64,000 nucleotides of DNA from an uncultured Litoreibacter sp. (GCF_947487515.1 NZ_CANKWO010000001.1:1-64000); one strand, 5' to 3'. Positions 8,711 through 17,484 are shown, numbered from the stretch's first letter. Notes: generated by a model from the sequence alone, not told the origin. Program-made: numbers and translations.

Positions 8711-8754
8711 AACGGGCCATGCTTCTTTGGGAGGAGTAAGCATGGCCCGTTTTT
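8711..8754 (+). terminator. Terminator-like hairpin enclosing the RBS and start codon of the DUF3179 gene
   Basis: A perfect 14-bp inverted repeat, AACGGGCCATGCTT (8711-8724) and AAGCATGGCCCGTT (8738-8751), is followed by T residues to 8754. The 13-nt loop contains the GGGAGGAG ribosome-binding site, and the right arm contains ATG 8742 of the downstream gene. It has the form of an intrinsic terminator for the cyclophilin operon and could also hide the start codon in read-through transcripts. Confidence 0.75.
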
Positions 8755-9698
8755 ATATTCTACTGTTCATCCTAAGCATGTCGGTGACAGCGGCATGGGC
8801 GCAATCCGCATATCTTTCAGCGGGCTGGCCGAATACGGATTTTTCCAAAACTACTGTAAACCTTGACGAAATTCGCTCTGGTGGTCCCGGAAAGGACGGC
8901 ATTCCGGCTGTGGATAACCCGACCTTCCTTAAGGTCTCGGACGAGCGCCGCATCGGCCTGCGAGAGCCGGTCATGACGCTGGAGATCAAGGGCCAACGCC
9001 CGCGCGCCTATCCGATCCGCTATTTCATGGTGCATGAGATCGTAAATGACGTCGTCGGCGGGACGCCGGTTGCGGTGACATTCTGCCCGCTATGCAACTC
9101 TGGGGTCGTGTTTGACCGCCGCGTTGCGGGGAAAACCTTGTCGTTTGGGGTCTCGGGCAACCTGCGCAACTCTGATATGGTGATGTATGACCGCGAAACC
9201 GAAAGCTGGTGGCAGCAGGCCGTGGGAACCGGCATTGTGGGGCAACTGGCGGGGCGCAACCTGAAGCAAATCCCCAGCTGGATGGAAAGTTGGGAGGCGT
9301 TCAAGCAGCGTAATCCGAATGGCTTGGTGCTGAATGCTCCTCGAAAGGGATTTAACTACGGATCAAACCCTTACCTGCGGTATGATACGGCCTCGACCCC
9401 GTTTCTTTACGACGGGGCCTTGCCCCCCAACGGGGTTGACCCGATGGCGCGGGTGATTCGTGTCGGCAATCGTGCGTGGTCAATGGAGCGTTTGCGCCGC
9501 GAGAAAATCATTCGCGAACATGGCGTGGTGCTGTCATGGGAGGGCGAGCAAGCCTCAGCCCTAGATAGCCGCAAAATTGACAAGGGGCGCAGCGTTGGCG
9601 CTGTGCGCGTGAAAGACGGGCAGGGCCGCGATCTTGTCCACGATGTCATGTTTGCCTTTGCATTCCATGCTTTTCACCCGAAAGCGACTTGGCACTAG
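8742..9698 (+). CDS. DUF3179 domain protein, exported
   Basis: This 318-aa protein has an N-terminal signal peptide (MARFYILLFILSMSVTAAWAQ) and a DUF3179 domain, recognised by VTFCPLCNSGVVFDR (about 110-125) and FGVSGNLRNSDMVMYDRETESWWQQ. The conserved CPLC pair suggests metal binding or a disulfide, but no activity is established. ATG 8742 follows GGAGGAG by five bases and is the only start that leaves an intact signal peptide; it sits inside a terminator-like hairpin. The stop overlaps the convergent hydratase stop (CTAG). Confidence 0.85.
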   Translation: MARFYILLFILSMSVTAAWAQSAYLSAGWPNTDFSKTTVNLDEIRSGGPGKDGIPAVDNPTFLKVSDERRIGLREPVMTLEIKGQRPRAYPIRYFMVHEIVNDVVGGTPVAVTFCPLCNSGVVFDRRVAGKTLSFGVSGNLRNSDMVMYDRETESWWQQAVGTGIVGQLAGRNLKQIPSWMESWEAFKQRNPNGLVLNAPRKGFNYGSNPYLRYDTASTPFLYDGALPPNGVDPMARVIRVGNRAWSMERLRREKIIREHGVVLSWEGEQASALDSRKIDKGRSVGAVRVKDGQGRDLVHDVMFAFAFHAFHPKATWH

Positions 9699-10480
9699 GT
9701 CCAATTCGGGGCGCGTTTCTCCAAGAAGGCATTGATGCCCTCATCCGTGTCGTCTTGCGCCATATTCACGGCCATAACCTCTCCGGTGAAAGCATAGGCT
9801 TCGGCAGTGGTCATCTGCGCTTGCGCATAGAACGCCTGCTTGCCGATGCGAACGGCAGAGCCAAGCTTGCCTGCGATTGTTTCCGCGAAGGCCAAGGCCT
9901 CTTGGTCAAGATCCTTTTGCGCCACGCGGTTGATCAACCCAAGTTCACACGCGCGCACAGCGTCGACAAACTCTCCCGTTGTTAGCATTTCAAACGCTTG
10001 CTTTCGCGAGATATTTCGGCTGAGTGCAACCATCGGAGTAGAGCAAAACAACCCGATGTTTACCCCGTTTACGCCAAATTTTGTATCCGGTGCCGCAATG
10101 GCCAGATCGCAAGTGGCCACCAATTGGCATCCCGCGGCAGTGGCGATGCCGTGGACTTGCGCAATCACCGGTTGTGGCAGGCTTTGGATGCGCGCCATCA
10201 CGGCAGTGCATCTTTCAAACAAGTCCAACCAAGCCGCGCGTCCCTTGTCTGCGGTGTCTCGGACGGCTTGCATTTCTTTAAGATCATGCCCTGCGCAAAA
10301 GACCTTTCCCGCACCATTTAGGATCACCACGCGGATGGTCGGGTCGTCGGCGATTGTATCCAAAGTCTCATGTAAGCAAGCCAGCATGGCGTCAGACAGG
10401 GCATTCAGCTTGGAGGGAGCGTTTAGGGTCAACCTCGAGATGGCCCCAGAGTCTTCGCGAAGTACTAAACGCTCGTTCAT
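9695..10480 (-). CDS. Enoyl-CoA hydratase/isomerase family protein
   Basis: This 261-aa crotonase-fold protein has FCAGHDLKEMQ (about 60-70) and VHGIATAAGCQLVATCDLAIA (about 110-130) forming the CoA and oxyanion pockets. FGVNGVNIGLFCSTPMVALSR replaces the usual catalytic Glu-rich segment, so classical hydratase chemistry is uncertain. NRVAQKDLDQEAL and the C-terminal INAFLEKRAPNW are family-typical. The substrate is unknown; methacrylyl-CoA hydration in valine breakdown is possible but unproven. Confidence 0.82.
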   Translation of the reverse strand: MNERLVLREDSGAISRLTLNAPSKLNALSDAMLACLHETLDTIADDPTIRVVILNGAGKVFCAGHDLKEMQAVRDTADKGRAAWLDLFERCTAVMARIQSLPQPVIAQVHGIATAAGCQLVATCDLAIAAPDTKFGVNGVNIGLFCSTPMVALSRNISRKQAFEMLTTGEFVDAVRACELGLINRVAQKDLDQEALAFAETIAGKLGSAVRIGKQAFYAQAQMTTAEAYAFTGEVMAVNMAQDDTDEGINAFLEKRAPNWT

Positions 10481-10539
10481 CTTGTCATTCCCTTCATGAT
10501 CTGCTCGGTTGGGCCATGTTTAGAGGGCAGGGGGAACGC

Positions 10540-10962
10540 ATGGAAGTGAAAATGGATAAGGCCGCATTGCAGGCCTTCTTGGAGCGCGACTTTCCACAAG
10601 TGGTCGAAGACTTCGAGTTCGTAGACATCGCGCCGCCCTTTGTGACCATGGCTCTGTCGGCGTCCGAAAAGCATTTGCGCCCCGGTGGTACGGTCTCGGG
10701 GCCATCAATGTTCGCGCTGGCGGACGTGTGTGCGTATTTCTGCATCCTTAGCGCATTGGGGCCTGTGGCGCTGGCTGTGACCACGAATTGCTCCATAGAT
10801 TTCATGCGCAAACCTGCGCCCGGGCGGCTTTTGTGCAAAATGGAGCTGTTGAAACTGGGGCGGGTGTTGGCGGTTACCGAGGGGAGGATTTTCTCTGAAT
10901 CCGAGCCGGACCGACCGGTTGCGCGCGCGTCTTTGACGTATTCAATCCCGCCGCAACAATGA
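10540..10962 (+). CDS. PaaI-type hotdog-fold thioesterase
   Basis: This 140-aa protein has the hotdog signature of PaaI/YbgC thioesterases: RPGGTVSGPSMFALADVCAYFCILSAL (central helix with Gly and Asp) followed by TTNCSIDFMRKPAPGRLLCKMELLKLGRVLAVTEGRIF. It would hydrolyse an acyl-CoA; the substrate is unknown. ATG 10540, behind GGGGGAA, was chosen; an in-frame ATG at 10552 is possible. It is divergent from the crotonase-family gene, which suggests a shared acyl-CoA role. Confidence 0.8.
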   Translation: MEVKMDKAALQAFLERDFPQVVEDFEFVDIAPPFVTMALSASEKHLRPGGTVSGPSMFALADVCAYFCILSALGPVALAVTTNCSIDFMRKPAPGRLLCKMELLKLGRVLAVTEGRIFSESEPDRPVARASLTYSIPPQQ

Positions 10963-10989
10963 AAAAGGACCGGACGCGAACGTCCGGTC
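10962..10989 (-). terminator. Minus-strand terminator of the DUF1127 gene
   Basis: There is a 9-bp stem, GACCGGACG (10968-10976) and CGTCCGGTC (10981-10989), with a 4-nt loop. Read on the minus strand it is followed by CCTTTTT. It lies 70 bp past the stop of the minus-strand DUF1127 gene and abuts the stop of the thioesterase gene. Confidence 0.75.
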
Positions 10990-11057
10990 AAGTTTGACCC
11001 CAACGCGGACAGGGAATGTCACGTCGGGCATCAGGAACTGAATTTCAGAAAGGGGTG

Positions 11058-11291
11058 TTAACCCCGCCAGAAGGGGCGGCGTGCCTCTGCTTCGGCCTGC
11101 GCGCGGGTGATGCCGACGTCTTGTAGTTGCTCGGCGGTCAACCCCTTAAGGGCGCGTCGCGTGCGGTAGGCTTCATCCCAAGACATCAAAACAAACGCCA
11201 ACTTGACAGCTGCGCGAGCCGTCGGCGCCACTTTAGCGCGGGCTGAAAGTGCGGACAGGTCAAGAGAAAGCGGTTGTGTAAGCGTCGCCAT
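11058..11291 (-). CDS. DUF1127 domain protein
   Basis: This 77-aa protein has a C-terminal DUF1127 motif, SWDEAYRTRRALKGLTAEQLQDVGITRAQAEAEARRPFW. Small DUF1127 proteins are common in alphaproteobacteria, and some take part in RNA turnover or phosphate and carbon regulation. ATG 11291 was chosen because GGAGG lies eight bases upstream; the long upstream extension would run through the divergent promoter. It is divergent from the MocR gene and shares its operator region. Confidence 0.85.
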   Translation of the reverse strand: MATLTQPLSLDLSALSARAKVAPTARAAVKLAFVLMSWDEAYRTRRALKGLTAEQLQDVGITRAQAEAEARRPFWRG

Positions 11292-11308
11292 GGGAATGGC
11301 CTCCAGAT

Positions 11309-11398
11309 TTGTATTGATACAATGCAGCAACCTTGCTACAAGAATAGGGTACAATTCAAAATTGTATGCGTCCATAGAAAGATTGTTATGAATACAAT
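11309..11398. promoter_or_regulatory. Three TTGTAT/ATACAA dyads in the DUF1127-MocR divergent promoter
   Basis: Three symmetric elements share the half-site ATTGTA: TTGTAT-TG-ATACAA (11309-11322), TACAATT-CAA-AATTGTA (11350-11366) and ATTGT-N7-ACAAT (11382-11398). The last one spans the MocR start codon. MocR regulators are typically autoregulated through sites in their divergent promoters, so these are the best operator candidates. Confidence 0.6.
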
Positions 11399-12830
11399 AT
11401 GGTTCCCCGACCTCGCGAACAGTACTGGGCCGAAGTATCTGGCCTTGGCAGATGCCATACGCGACGCCATTCAGTCGGGGGGCTTGAAGCACGGCGAAAA
11501 GCTGCCCCCAGTGCGCGAGGTAGCCTATCAGTTGGGCATCACGGCGGGCACAGTGGCGCGCGCCTACTCTCGGCTTGTGGATGCCGGTTGCCTAGAAGCT
11601 GTCGTGGGGCGTGGAACATTTGTCTCGGACAGCCCGTCTGAGGCGGTGGGATCGGGCATTGATATCTCTGCACCCTTACACGTGGGCGGGCCGATCGAAG
11701 TTGATGCTACGCCGCATAACGAAGGCGGGAGCGTCTTTCGCGTGAATATGATTTCGCCTCATCTGCGCAATGTGGGGCAGTCTAGGTTGCTGAAGCAATT
11801 ATTGACGGAGATTGCAAAAGATCCCCCATCTGGAATGATGCACTACCCCAGCAGGGATGCGTCCAAGCCCACCCGAGAAGCCGTGGCGCAGTGGCTGTCT
11901 CAAGCCCCAATCGGGCGGGTCTCCGAGGAGAATGTTGTCCTGACCAATGGCGGGCAAAATGCCATTCTACTTATCATGCAGGCCGTGTTGCGGGGGCGGA
12001 AGCCAGTGGTGCTGGTTGAGGATTTGGCCTATCCGGGGTTTCGGCGCGCCGCCGAGCTACTGCGCGCAGAGGTGATCCCCGTGGCCACGGATAAGAACGG
12101 GATCATTCCGGAAGCCTTGGAGGAGGCCGCACGCACCCATGATGCGCAGATATTATGCACCTCGCCTGAAGTGCATAACCCGACGTGCGGGTTTACCCCA
12201 GAAAGCCGACGGCGCCAGATTGTGGATGTCGCACGGAAGCTCGATTTCGAGATCATGGAAGACGACTGCTACCGGATGTCCTTGGCCGAGACGCCGTCCT
12301 ACCGAATGCTTGCACCCGAACGTAGCTGGTTCGTGGCGTCCCTGTCGAAAACGCTGACGCCGTCCTTGCGGATCGGTTTTGCGGTTGCGCCAACCAATAG
12401 GGTATCGGTTTTGCGCCGTGTTGCCGAGTATTCCTTCTTCGGGTTGGCGACGCCTTTGGGGGATCTATGCACCAAGCTGCTGCTGCATCCCGAAACCCCG
12501 AAAATTGTCGAAGCAGTTCGGCAAGAGACTGCAAAATATGTCCGAGCTGCGGTGAATATATTGGGGGGATATGACGTGAAGTGGCGTGAGGATGTGTTGT
12601 TCTTGTGGTTAGCCTTGCCAGAGGGGTGGCGCGCCAACGCCTTTTGCCAAGCGGCAGAGGCCGAAGGGGTGCAAATCAGGTCTGCAGAAGACTACCAAGG
12701 GCGCTCCGCCCCGACATTGCATTCGGTGCGAATTTCGATCAACGCGGGTGTCAGCCTAAGCAGCTATGAGAAGGCCATAGGGCGATTAAGGGTGCTGCTG
12801 GACAACCCGCCAGAGCAAATCATGTCCTGA
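11388..12830 (+). CDS. MocR-type GntR regulator with aminotransferase-like domain
   Basis: This 480-aa protein has an N-terminal GntR winged helix (about 12-80, with GEKLPPVREVAYQLGITAGTVARAYSRLVDAGCLE) and a fold-type I aminotransferase domain (about 115-475). VLTNGGQNAILLIMQAVL, MEDDCYRMSL and SWFVASLSKTLTPSLRIGF are present; the Lys in SLSKTLTPSLR is the PLP Schiff-base residue. Such proteins are usually sensors rather than enzymes. ATG 11388 was chosen to give the family N-terminus; it lies inside a dyad that suggests autoregulation. The target pathway is unknown. Confidence 0.9.
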   Translation: MNTIWFPDLANSTGPKYLALADAIRDAIQSGGLKHGEKLPPVREVAYQLGITAGTVARAYSRLVDAGCLEAVVGRGTFVSDSPSEAVGSGIDISAPLHVGGPIEVDATPHNEGGSVFRVNMISPHLRNVGQSRLLKQLLTEIAKDPPSGMMHYPSRDASKPTREAVAQWLSQAPIGRVSEENVVLTNGGQNAILLIMQAVLRGRKPVVLVEDLAYPGFRRAAELLRAEVIPVATDKNGIIPEALEEAARTHDAQILCTSPEVHNPTCGFTPESRRRQIVDVARKLDFEIMEDDCYRMSLAETPSYRMLAPERSWFVASLSKTLTPSLRIGFAVAPTNRVSVLRRVAEYSFFGLATPLGDLCTKLLLHPETPKIVEAVRQETAKYVRAAVNILGGYDVKWREDVLFLWLALPEGWRANAFCQAAEAEGVQIRSAEDYQGRSAPTLHSVRISINAGVSLSSYEKAIGRLRVLLDNPPEQIMS

Positions 12831-12981
12831 ATTGTGGGGTAAAATAATACCTTAATTGCAAGGCGTTGTTATTGCTTGATAATTCATGACAAACTGTCGT
12901 TGACTGTGTCGTCAGTTCCGTTAGAACCACGCCATCCCAAGGGGCTTTATGCCTCATGGCCGCAATTCTTGAGGAACACCC

Positions 12982-13443
12982 ATGAAAACCTTTACCGCTA
13001 CTCCTAGCGATATCGACAAGAAATGGATCCTGATCGACGCTGAAGGCGTTGTTCTGGGCCGTCTCGCGTCCATCATCGCGATGCGCTTGCGTGGCAAGCA
13101 CAAGCCGTCCTTCACTCCACACATGGATATGGGCGACAACGTGATCGTTATCAACGCTGACAAAATCCAGCTGACAGGTAACAAGCGTGAAAAGCCAAAC
13201 TACTGGCACACCGGCCACCCGGGCGGCATCAAGTCCCGCACGAACGCCGAAATCCTTGAGGGCAAGCACCCTGAGCGCGTTTTGACCCAAGCTGTGAAGC
13301 GTATGCTTCCAGGTGGTCCGCTGTCGCGTCAGCAGATGACCAACATGCGTGTATACGCATCGGCTGATCACCCGCATGAGGCTCAATCCCCCGAAGTTCT
13401 GGACGTTAAGTCCATGAACAAGAAAAACACTCGGAGCGCATAA
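12982..13443 (+). CDS. rplM: 50S ribosomal protein L13
   Basis: This 153-aa protein has the L13 N-terminus [58 protein letters not shown] in the middle, and the signature [27 protein letters not shown] precedes the ATG. It is followed two bases later by rpsI in the conserved L13-S9 operon. It binds 23S rRNA early in large-subunit assembly. Confidence 0.98.
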   Translation: MKTFTATPSDIDKKWILIDAEGVVLGRLASIIAMRLRGKHKPSFTPHMDMGDNVIVINADKIQLTGNKREKPNYWHTGHPGGIKSRTNAEILEGKHPERVLTQAVKRMLPGGPLSRQQMTNMRVYASADHPHEAQSPEVLDVKSMNKKNTRSA

Positions 13444-13445
13444 GA

Positions 13446-13940
13446 ATGGCTGACGAAATCAAATCCCTCGACGAGTTGAACACCGTCGCAGAAGGCGTCA
13501 CCCCAGCAGAAGCTGTGGCAGATGCCATCTCCCGTGAGCCAGTTCGTGACGATCTGGGCCGCTCCTACGCGACTGGTAAGCGTAAAGACGCGGTTGCCCG
13601 CGTTTGGATCAAGCCAGGTTCCGGCAAAGTTGTTGTGAACGGCAAAGAGCAGAACACATATTTTGCACGCCCAGTGCTGCAAATGATCCTGCGCCAGCCT
13701 TTCACAGTGTCCGGCACCGAAGATCAGTTCGACGTTTACGCAACCGTCAAAGGCGGTGGCCTGTCCGGTCAAGCTGGTGCGGTTAAGCACGGCATCTCCA
13801 AGGCGCTGCAGCTTTATGATCCGTCCCTGCGTGGCGCTCTGAAAGCCGCTGGCTTCCTGACCCGCGACAGCCGTGTTGTTGAGCGTAAGAAATACGGTAA
13901 AGCGAAAGCCCGTAAGAGCTTCCAGTTCTCCAAGCGTTAA
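13446..13940 (+). CDS. rpsI: 30S ribosomal protein S9
   Basis: This 164-aa protein has the S9 core from about residue 37: [27 protein letters not shown], then LQMILRQPF and a basic C-terminus ending [11 protein letters not shown], the tail that reaches the P-site tRNA. The first 35 acidic residues are an N-terminal extension commonly seen in alphaproteobacterial S9 and absent from the E. coli protein. It is cotranscribed with rplM. Confidence 0.98.
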   Translation: MADEIKSLDELNTVAEGVTPAEAVADAISREPVRDDLGRSYATGKRKDAVARVWIKPGSGKVVVNGKEQNTYFARPVLQMILRQPFTVSGTEDQFDVYATVKGGGLSGQAGAVKHGISKALQLYDPSLRGALKAAGFLTRDSRVVERKKYGKAKARKSFQFSKR

Positions 13941-13963
13941 GCTTCGAGTTCTTGCGAAATTGG

Positions 13964-13994
13964 AAAAGGCCACCCGATGCGGGTGGCCTTTTTT
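13964..13994 (+). terminator. Terminator of rplM-rpsI
   Basis: The stem AAGGCCACCC / GGGTGGCCTT has a 5-nt loop (13976-13980) and is followed by a T-run to 13994. It starts 24 bp after the rpsI stop. Confidence 0.93.
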
Positions 13995-14012
13995 GTTGGG
14001 AATGTCATTGGC

Positions 14013-14969
14013 TTAGAATGTCTCCAGCCCCTTGGTCAATTCCGTGAATATCGGATGTGCCGGTAGTCGCAGATCGTGGTCGATGCTTCGCAACGGGTGT
14101 TGGTTTGGGCGCACAGGATGAGGCACGCCTAGAAACCCGCCGTGAGTGAATGCCGCTCTTAGGTAGTCGATGAAGGGCAAAGCGCGACTGTCCTCGAAAA
14201 CCATCGGGTCCATGCGGGTGTTGGGCAAGAACACATGTGCGCCAATGCCGCCAGATACATTGGCCTTTTGCTCAAAGCTGGGGGCCAGATCCAACTGCAG
14301 GCCGATCCCGCCCGAGGGGAGGGAGACCATTTCAACCTCAAACTCCTGCGACAGGTCGTCCAATCCGTTCAAATCCACCACCAAGGGGTTCCAATCCCCA
14401 AGCCGAGCGATCACCGCGTCTTGGGACGGATGCGGGCGGCGATCTTCGGCTTCGGCGCGAGCTCGCCTTTCTTGGCGCAGCTCGCTTTCCTTGGATTGCA
14501 CGCCCTCTAATGCGCCTTGGATCGCCTTCATCAAGGCGCGTTCTGCAGGGGTGACGGTGCGGCCTCTGATTTCTGCCAGCTCATCCTTTGGCTCCGACGC
14601 GGGGTAGCGTTGTCGCAGGTCGATGACGCCCACAACCAGTGCGAAATAGTGAAATGCCAAAGGCAGAAAGCGCGGGCCACCAACAAACGTTGACAGGTCG
14701 CCAAACCGGTCTTCAAGGGCAGCCTCTGCGTTGCCTAGATGGGTGGAGATTTGACGTCGGGGCGGTTGGGCCTCGCCGTAGCGTCCAGATTCCGTCTCGA
14801 AGCGGTAGCCTGTGTCGCGCAGGCGTTCGATCACTGTGTCGGTGTTGCGCGCCACACGCCCGTAGGTTTCGCGCATGACGGCTTCGATATCGGCGGCGTC
14901 GGTGCTGTGTGCGATTTCTTGCCAAACCTCAACGTGTTGGCCAGACATATATCGCTGGTAAAGGCTCAA
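14013..14969 (-). CDS. Conserved hypothetical protein
   Basis: This 318-aa soluble protein has no family I recognise. The N-terminus is helical and polar (YMSGQHVEVWQEIA), there is an Arg/Glu-rich stretch near 165-185 (SELRQERRARAEAEDRR), and the C-terminal half is mixed (LEVEMV.., DLAPSFEQKANVSGG). No signal peptide or membrane segment is visible. The TTG start at 14969 overlaps the TetR stop (TTGA), as in other coupled pairs here; ATG 14948 would give a protein seven residues shorter. Coupling to the TetR gene suggests a shared transcript. Confidence 0.7.
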   Translation of the reverse strand: MSLYQRYMSGQHVEVWQEIAHSTDAADIEAVMRETYGRVARNTDTVIERLRDTGYRFETESGRYGEAQPPRRQISTHLGNAEAALEDRFGDLSTFVGGPRFLPLAFHYFALVVGVIDLRQRYPASEPKDELAEIRGRTVTPAERALMKAIQGALEGVQSKESELRQERRARAEAEDRRPHPSQDAVIARLGDWNPLVVDLNGLDDLSQEFEVEMVSLPSGGIGLQLDLAPSFEQKANVSGGIGAHVFLPNTRMDPMVFEDSRALPFIDYLRAAFTHGGFLGVPHPVRPNQHPLRSIDHDLRLPAHPIFTELTKGLETF

Positions 14970-15583
14970 TGATCCGGCTCGATCAATCCCAATCCGCGCA
15001 GGTAGATCCCGATTCCGGCCTCCAGCAAATCCTCGGGCGGGTAGGGGGATTTGGACCCAGGCGTACCACGCGCAAAGAGCTCTACGACCCCGTGCGACAA
15101 GGCCCAGATATGGCTGGAGAACATCTTGGCTGGCGGGCGTTTATGTTCGGGGATGTTTTCGCTTAAGCGCATGGCGGCTTGCTCCAAAACCCCGCGTGAA
15201 CGATCGGATGCCAGTGCAAGATCAGGGTTGGATTGCAGGTTCACTCCGCTTTCAAACATCGCCATGTAATGGCCTGGAAACTTGCGCGCAAAGGCCAGAT
15301 AGGCGCGGCCAGTGGCCTCAAACGCTTTTAGCGCCGTGGGGCGGCCGTCGGCGTAGGCGTGCTCCATCAGGTCGCCGAAGATGCGGTGTCCCTGTAGGGC
15401 ACATTCCGCGATCAACGCCTCGCGCCCGTTGAAATGGCGATACACTGCCGCAGGGGTGACCCCTGCCAGCTTGGCGGCTTCGGCCACGGTGAAGCCGGTG
15501 GGACCCTTGCCTTCAATCAACGTCAAGGTGGCCTCTACCAACGCCTGCTTGAGGTTGCCGTGATGGTAGCCGCGTTTAGGCAT
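14966..15583 (-). CDS. TetR/AcrR-family transcriptional regulator
   Basis: This 205-aa protein has an N-terminal helix-turn-helix, RGYHHGNLKQALVEATLTLIEGKGPTGFTVAEAAKLAGVTPAAVYRHFNGREALIAE (3-57), and a C-terminal ligand domain with the WALSHGVVELFARG motif of the TetR C-terminal family. ATG 15583 gives the usual MPKRGYHHGN start; a GTG eight codons upstream is possible. It overlaps the ppk2 3' end by eight bases and the downstream hypothetical by four. The ligand is unknown. Confidence 0.88.
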   Translation of the reverse strand: MPKRGYHHGNLKQALVEATLTLIEGKGPTGFTVAEAAKLAGVTPAAVYRHFNGREALIAECALQGHRIFGDLMEHAYADGRPTALKAFEATGRAYLAFARKFPGHYMAMFESGVNLQSNPDLALASDRSRGVLEQAAMRLSENIPEHKRPPAKMFSSHIWALSHGVVELFARGTPGSKSPYPPEDLLEAGIGIYLRGLGLIEPDH

Positions 15584-16451
15584 TCGCAGACCACATGTCC
15601 ACGCCACCGCAAATTTTGGCGTCTGGACGGATCGCTATGCTATCGTCCTTATTGGCGTAGGGGATGCTGTTGAGCACTTTGCGCAAAGCAGAAATGCGGG
15701 CACGGCGTTTGTCATCGCTGCGGATCACTGTCCAACGGGCATGGCTGCTGTCGGTGGCGTCAAAGGTCTCGGAGATCGCACGCGAATAGGCGTCCCATTT
15801 GCTCAGGCCATCGACATCAATCGACGATAACTTCCACTGCTTTAACTTGTCGCTTTCGCGCGCCAACATGCGCCGAAGCTGCTCGGCACGTCCCACGTTG
15901 AGCCACAGTTTGATGAGTATAACCCCGTCATCCACAAGCATTTTCTCAAAATCAGGGGTCTGGGCGAAAAAGTGGTTCCGTTCCCCAATCGAGCAAAAGC
16001 CGAATACATCCTCGACCACGCCACGATTGTACCAGCTGCGGTCAAACAGCGTGATCTGCCCCGCGTTGGGCATATGTTTGATGTAGCGCTGGAAATACCA
16101 TTGTCCGCGTTCGTCTTCAGTCGGTTTCGACAAAGCCACGGTCTTGCAAACGCGCGGGTTCATGTTCTCGCGAAAGCGTTTGATCGTGCCGCCTTTTCCC
16201 GAGGCATCACGCCCTTCAAAGACGATAGCAACGCGTTTGCCCTCTTTTTTCACCCATGCTTGCAGCTTCATCAGCTCAACCTGAAGGCGCTTCATGGAGT
16301 CCTCATAGTCGTCGCGATCCATGCGATTATCATATGGGTAGCTCTGGGCCAAAATGTCGTTTTTTCCCGCGTTGCGAATGGCTTCGCGTACATTGTCGGG
16401 GATTTCCTTAGTGTAGAATTCGGAAATAGCACCGTCGAAGGGAAGGGTCAT
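15576..16451 (-). CDS. ppk2: Polyphosphate kinase 2
   Basis: This 291-aa enzyme transfers phosphate between polyphosphate and nucleotides. The Walker A segment is FEGRDASGKGGTIKRFRENMNPR (about 79-101). The Walker B/lid region includes LFDRSWYNRGVVEDVFGFC (about 145-163) and LKQWKLSSIDVDGLSKWDAYSRA (about 205-227). Its one-domain length fits class I PPK2, which mostly uses ADP or GDP. It starts at ATG 16451 behind GAGG. It is followed by the TetR gene in an overlapping arrangement. Confidence 0.93.
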   Translation of the reverse strand: MTLPFDGAISEFYTKEIPDNVREAIRNAGKNDILAQSYPYDNRMDRDDYEDSMKRLQVELMKLQAWVKKEGKRVAIVFEGRDASGKGGTIKRFRENMNPRVCKTVALSKPTEDERGQWYFQRYIKHMPNAGQITLFDRSWYNRGVVEDVFGFCSIGERNHFFAQTPDFEKMLVDDGVILIKLWLNVGRAEQLRRMLARESDKLKQWKLSSIDVDGLSKWDAYSRAISETFDATDSSHARWTVIRSDDKRRARISALRKVLNSIPYANKDDSIAIRPDAKICGGVDMWSANA

Positions 16452-16517
16452 AATGGCCTCGTTCTTGTTAACTATCTGCGAGTATGAAGGCTTAAGCCCG
16501 CCTAGGCCAGCGTGGTT

Positions 16518-17438
16518 TTATGAGCCGATCAAATCCATGTCGAAGGGCGTGGTTTGGTAGATCTGGTTGATCCAGTTGCCGTAAAGCTGATGCGCGTGGC
16601 TGCGCCAGCGGTTGATCGGCTTTTGGGTCGGATCGTCATTGGGGTAATAGTTCAAAGGCACAGCGATTTTCACGCCTTCGGAGACGTCGCGGTCGTATTC
16701 GTCCTTCAATGTGGTGCTGTCATACTCGAAGTGGTTGAAGATATAGAGAGCTCGATGCGCGGGATCTTCCACCAAGCATGGCCCACTGTCGGGACTCCCA
16801 AGTAGTGTTTTTAGGCCGTCGACCGCATCGATTTCATCTTGGCGCATTTCGGTCCAGCGGGAGACGGGAATCACGCAATCATCCGAAAACCCGCGCAGAA
16901 AGGGCGAGGTCTCGTCAAGATTGCTGTGGCGAAAACAGCCAAAGAGCTTGGTGTCCAGAAGGTGTTTCTGCACACCATGAAAGTAGTTGATCATCGCCAT
17001 GCCACCCCAGCAAACGCCGAAAGTGGAATGCACATTGGTTTGTGTCCAATCCATAACTTCGCGCAGTTCGTCCCAATAGGTGACGTCGCTGAAAGGCAGA
17101 TGTTCAATCGGGGCGCCGGTGATGATCAATCCGTCGAACTTTTGATCCTTAACTTCTTGGAAAGGCTGGTAGAATTCGGCCATATGTTCAGCGGCTGTGG
17201 TCTTGGTCTGATGCTCTGACATGCGGATCAACGACAGTTCAATCTGCAAGGGAGTGGCCCCAATCAACCGCGCAAACTGGTTCTCTGTCTGAACCTTCTT
17301 TGGCATCAGGTTCAGCAATGCGACGCGCAGCGGGCGGATGTCTTGCACCGCGGCCTGATCGGCACTCATCACGCTCACGCCTTCGCGCTTCAACACGTTA
17401 TAGGCGGGCAGGGAGGATGAAGGCAGTTTGATAGGCAT
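16518..17438 (-). CDS. metA: Homoserine O-acetyltransferase (MetA family)
   Basis: This 306-aa MetA-type acyltransferase activates homoserine for methionine synthesis. Catalytic Cys143 lies in GVCWGGMA, and His236 and Glu238 in FNHFEYD. The specificity position after TGAPI is Glu112, equivalent to E. coli Gly111; in studied MetA proteins Glu here gives acetyl-CoA use and Gly gives succinyl-CoA use. Acetylation is therefore inferred although older annotation would say succinyltransferase. No SAM-II riboswitch could be recognised in the 46-nt leader. Confidence 0.92.
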   Translation of the reverse strand: MPIKLPSSSLPAYNVLKREGVSVMSADQAAVQDIRPLRVALLNLMPKKVQTENQFARLIGATPLQIELSLIRMSEHQTKTTAAEHMAEFYQPFQEVKDQKFDGLIITGAPIEHLPFSDVTYWDELREVMDWTQTNVHSTFGVCWGGMAMINYFHGVQKHLLDTKLFGCFRHSNLDETSPFLRGFSDDCVIPVSRWTEMRQDEIDAVDGLKTLLGSPDSGPCLVEDPAHRALYIFNHFEYDSTTLKDEYDRDVSEGVKIAVPLNYYPNDDPTQKPINRWRSHAHQLYGNWINQIYQTTPFDMDLIGS

Positions 17439-17484
17439 AGGGTCAATCGTATCCGTTGCGGTAGGGATCAGTTACCTAAGTGGA

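Noticed and set aside
10354-10539. 62-residue N-terminal extension of the thioesterase
   Set aside because: It runs antisense through the enoyl-CoA hydratase gene start and has no hotdog-family similarity; ATG 10540 with a good RBS is preferred.
17439-17484. SAM-II riboswitch upstream of metA
   Set aside because: The 46-nt leader to the upstream gene is too short and shows no SAM-II core; one further upstream of the P-loop gene was not recognised either.
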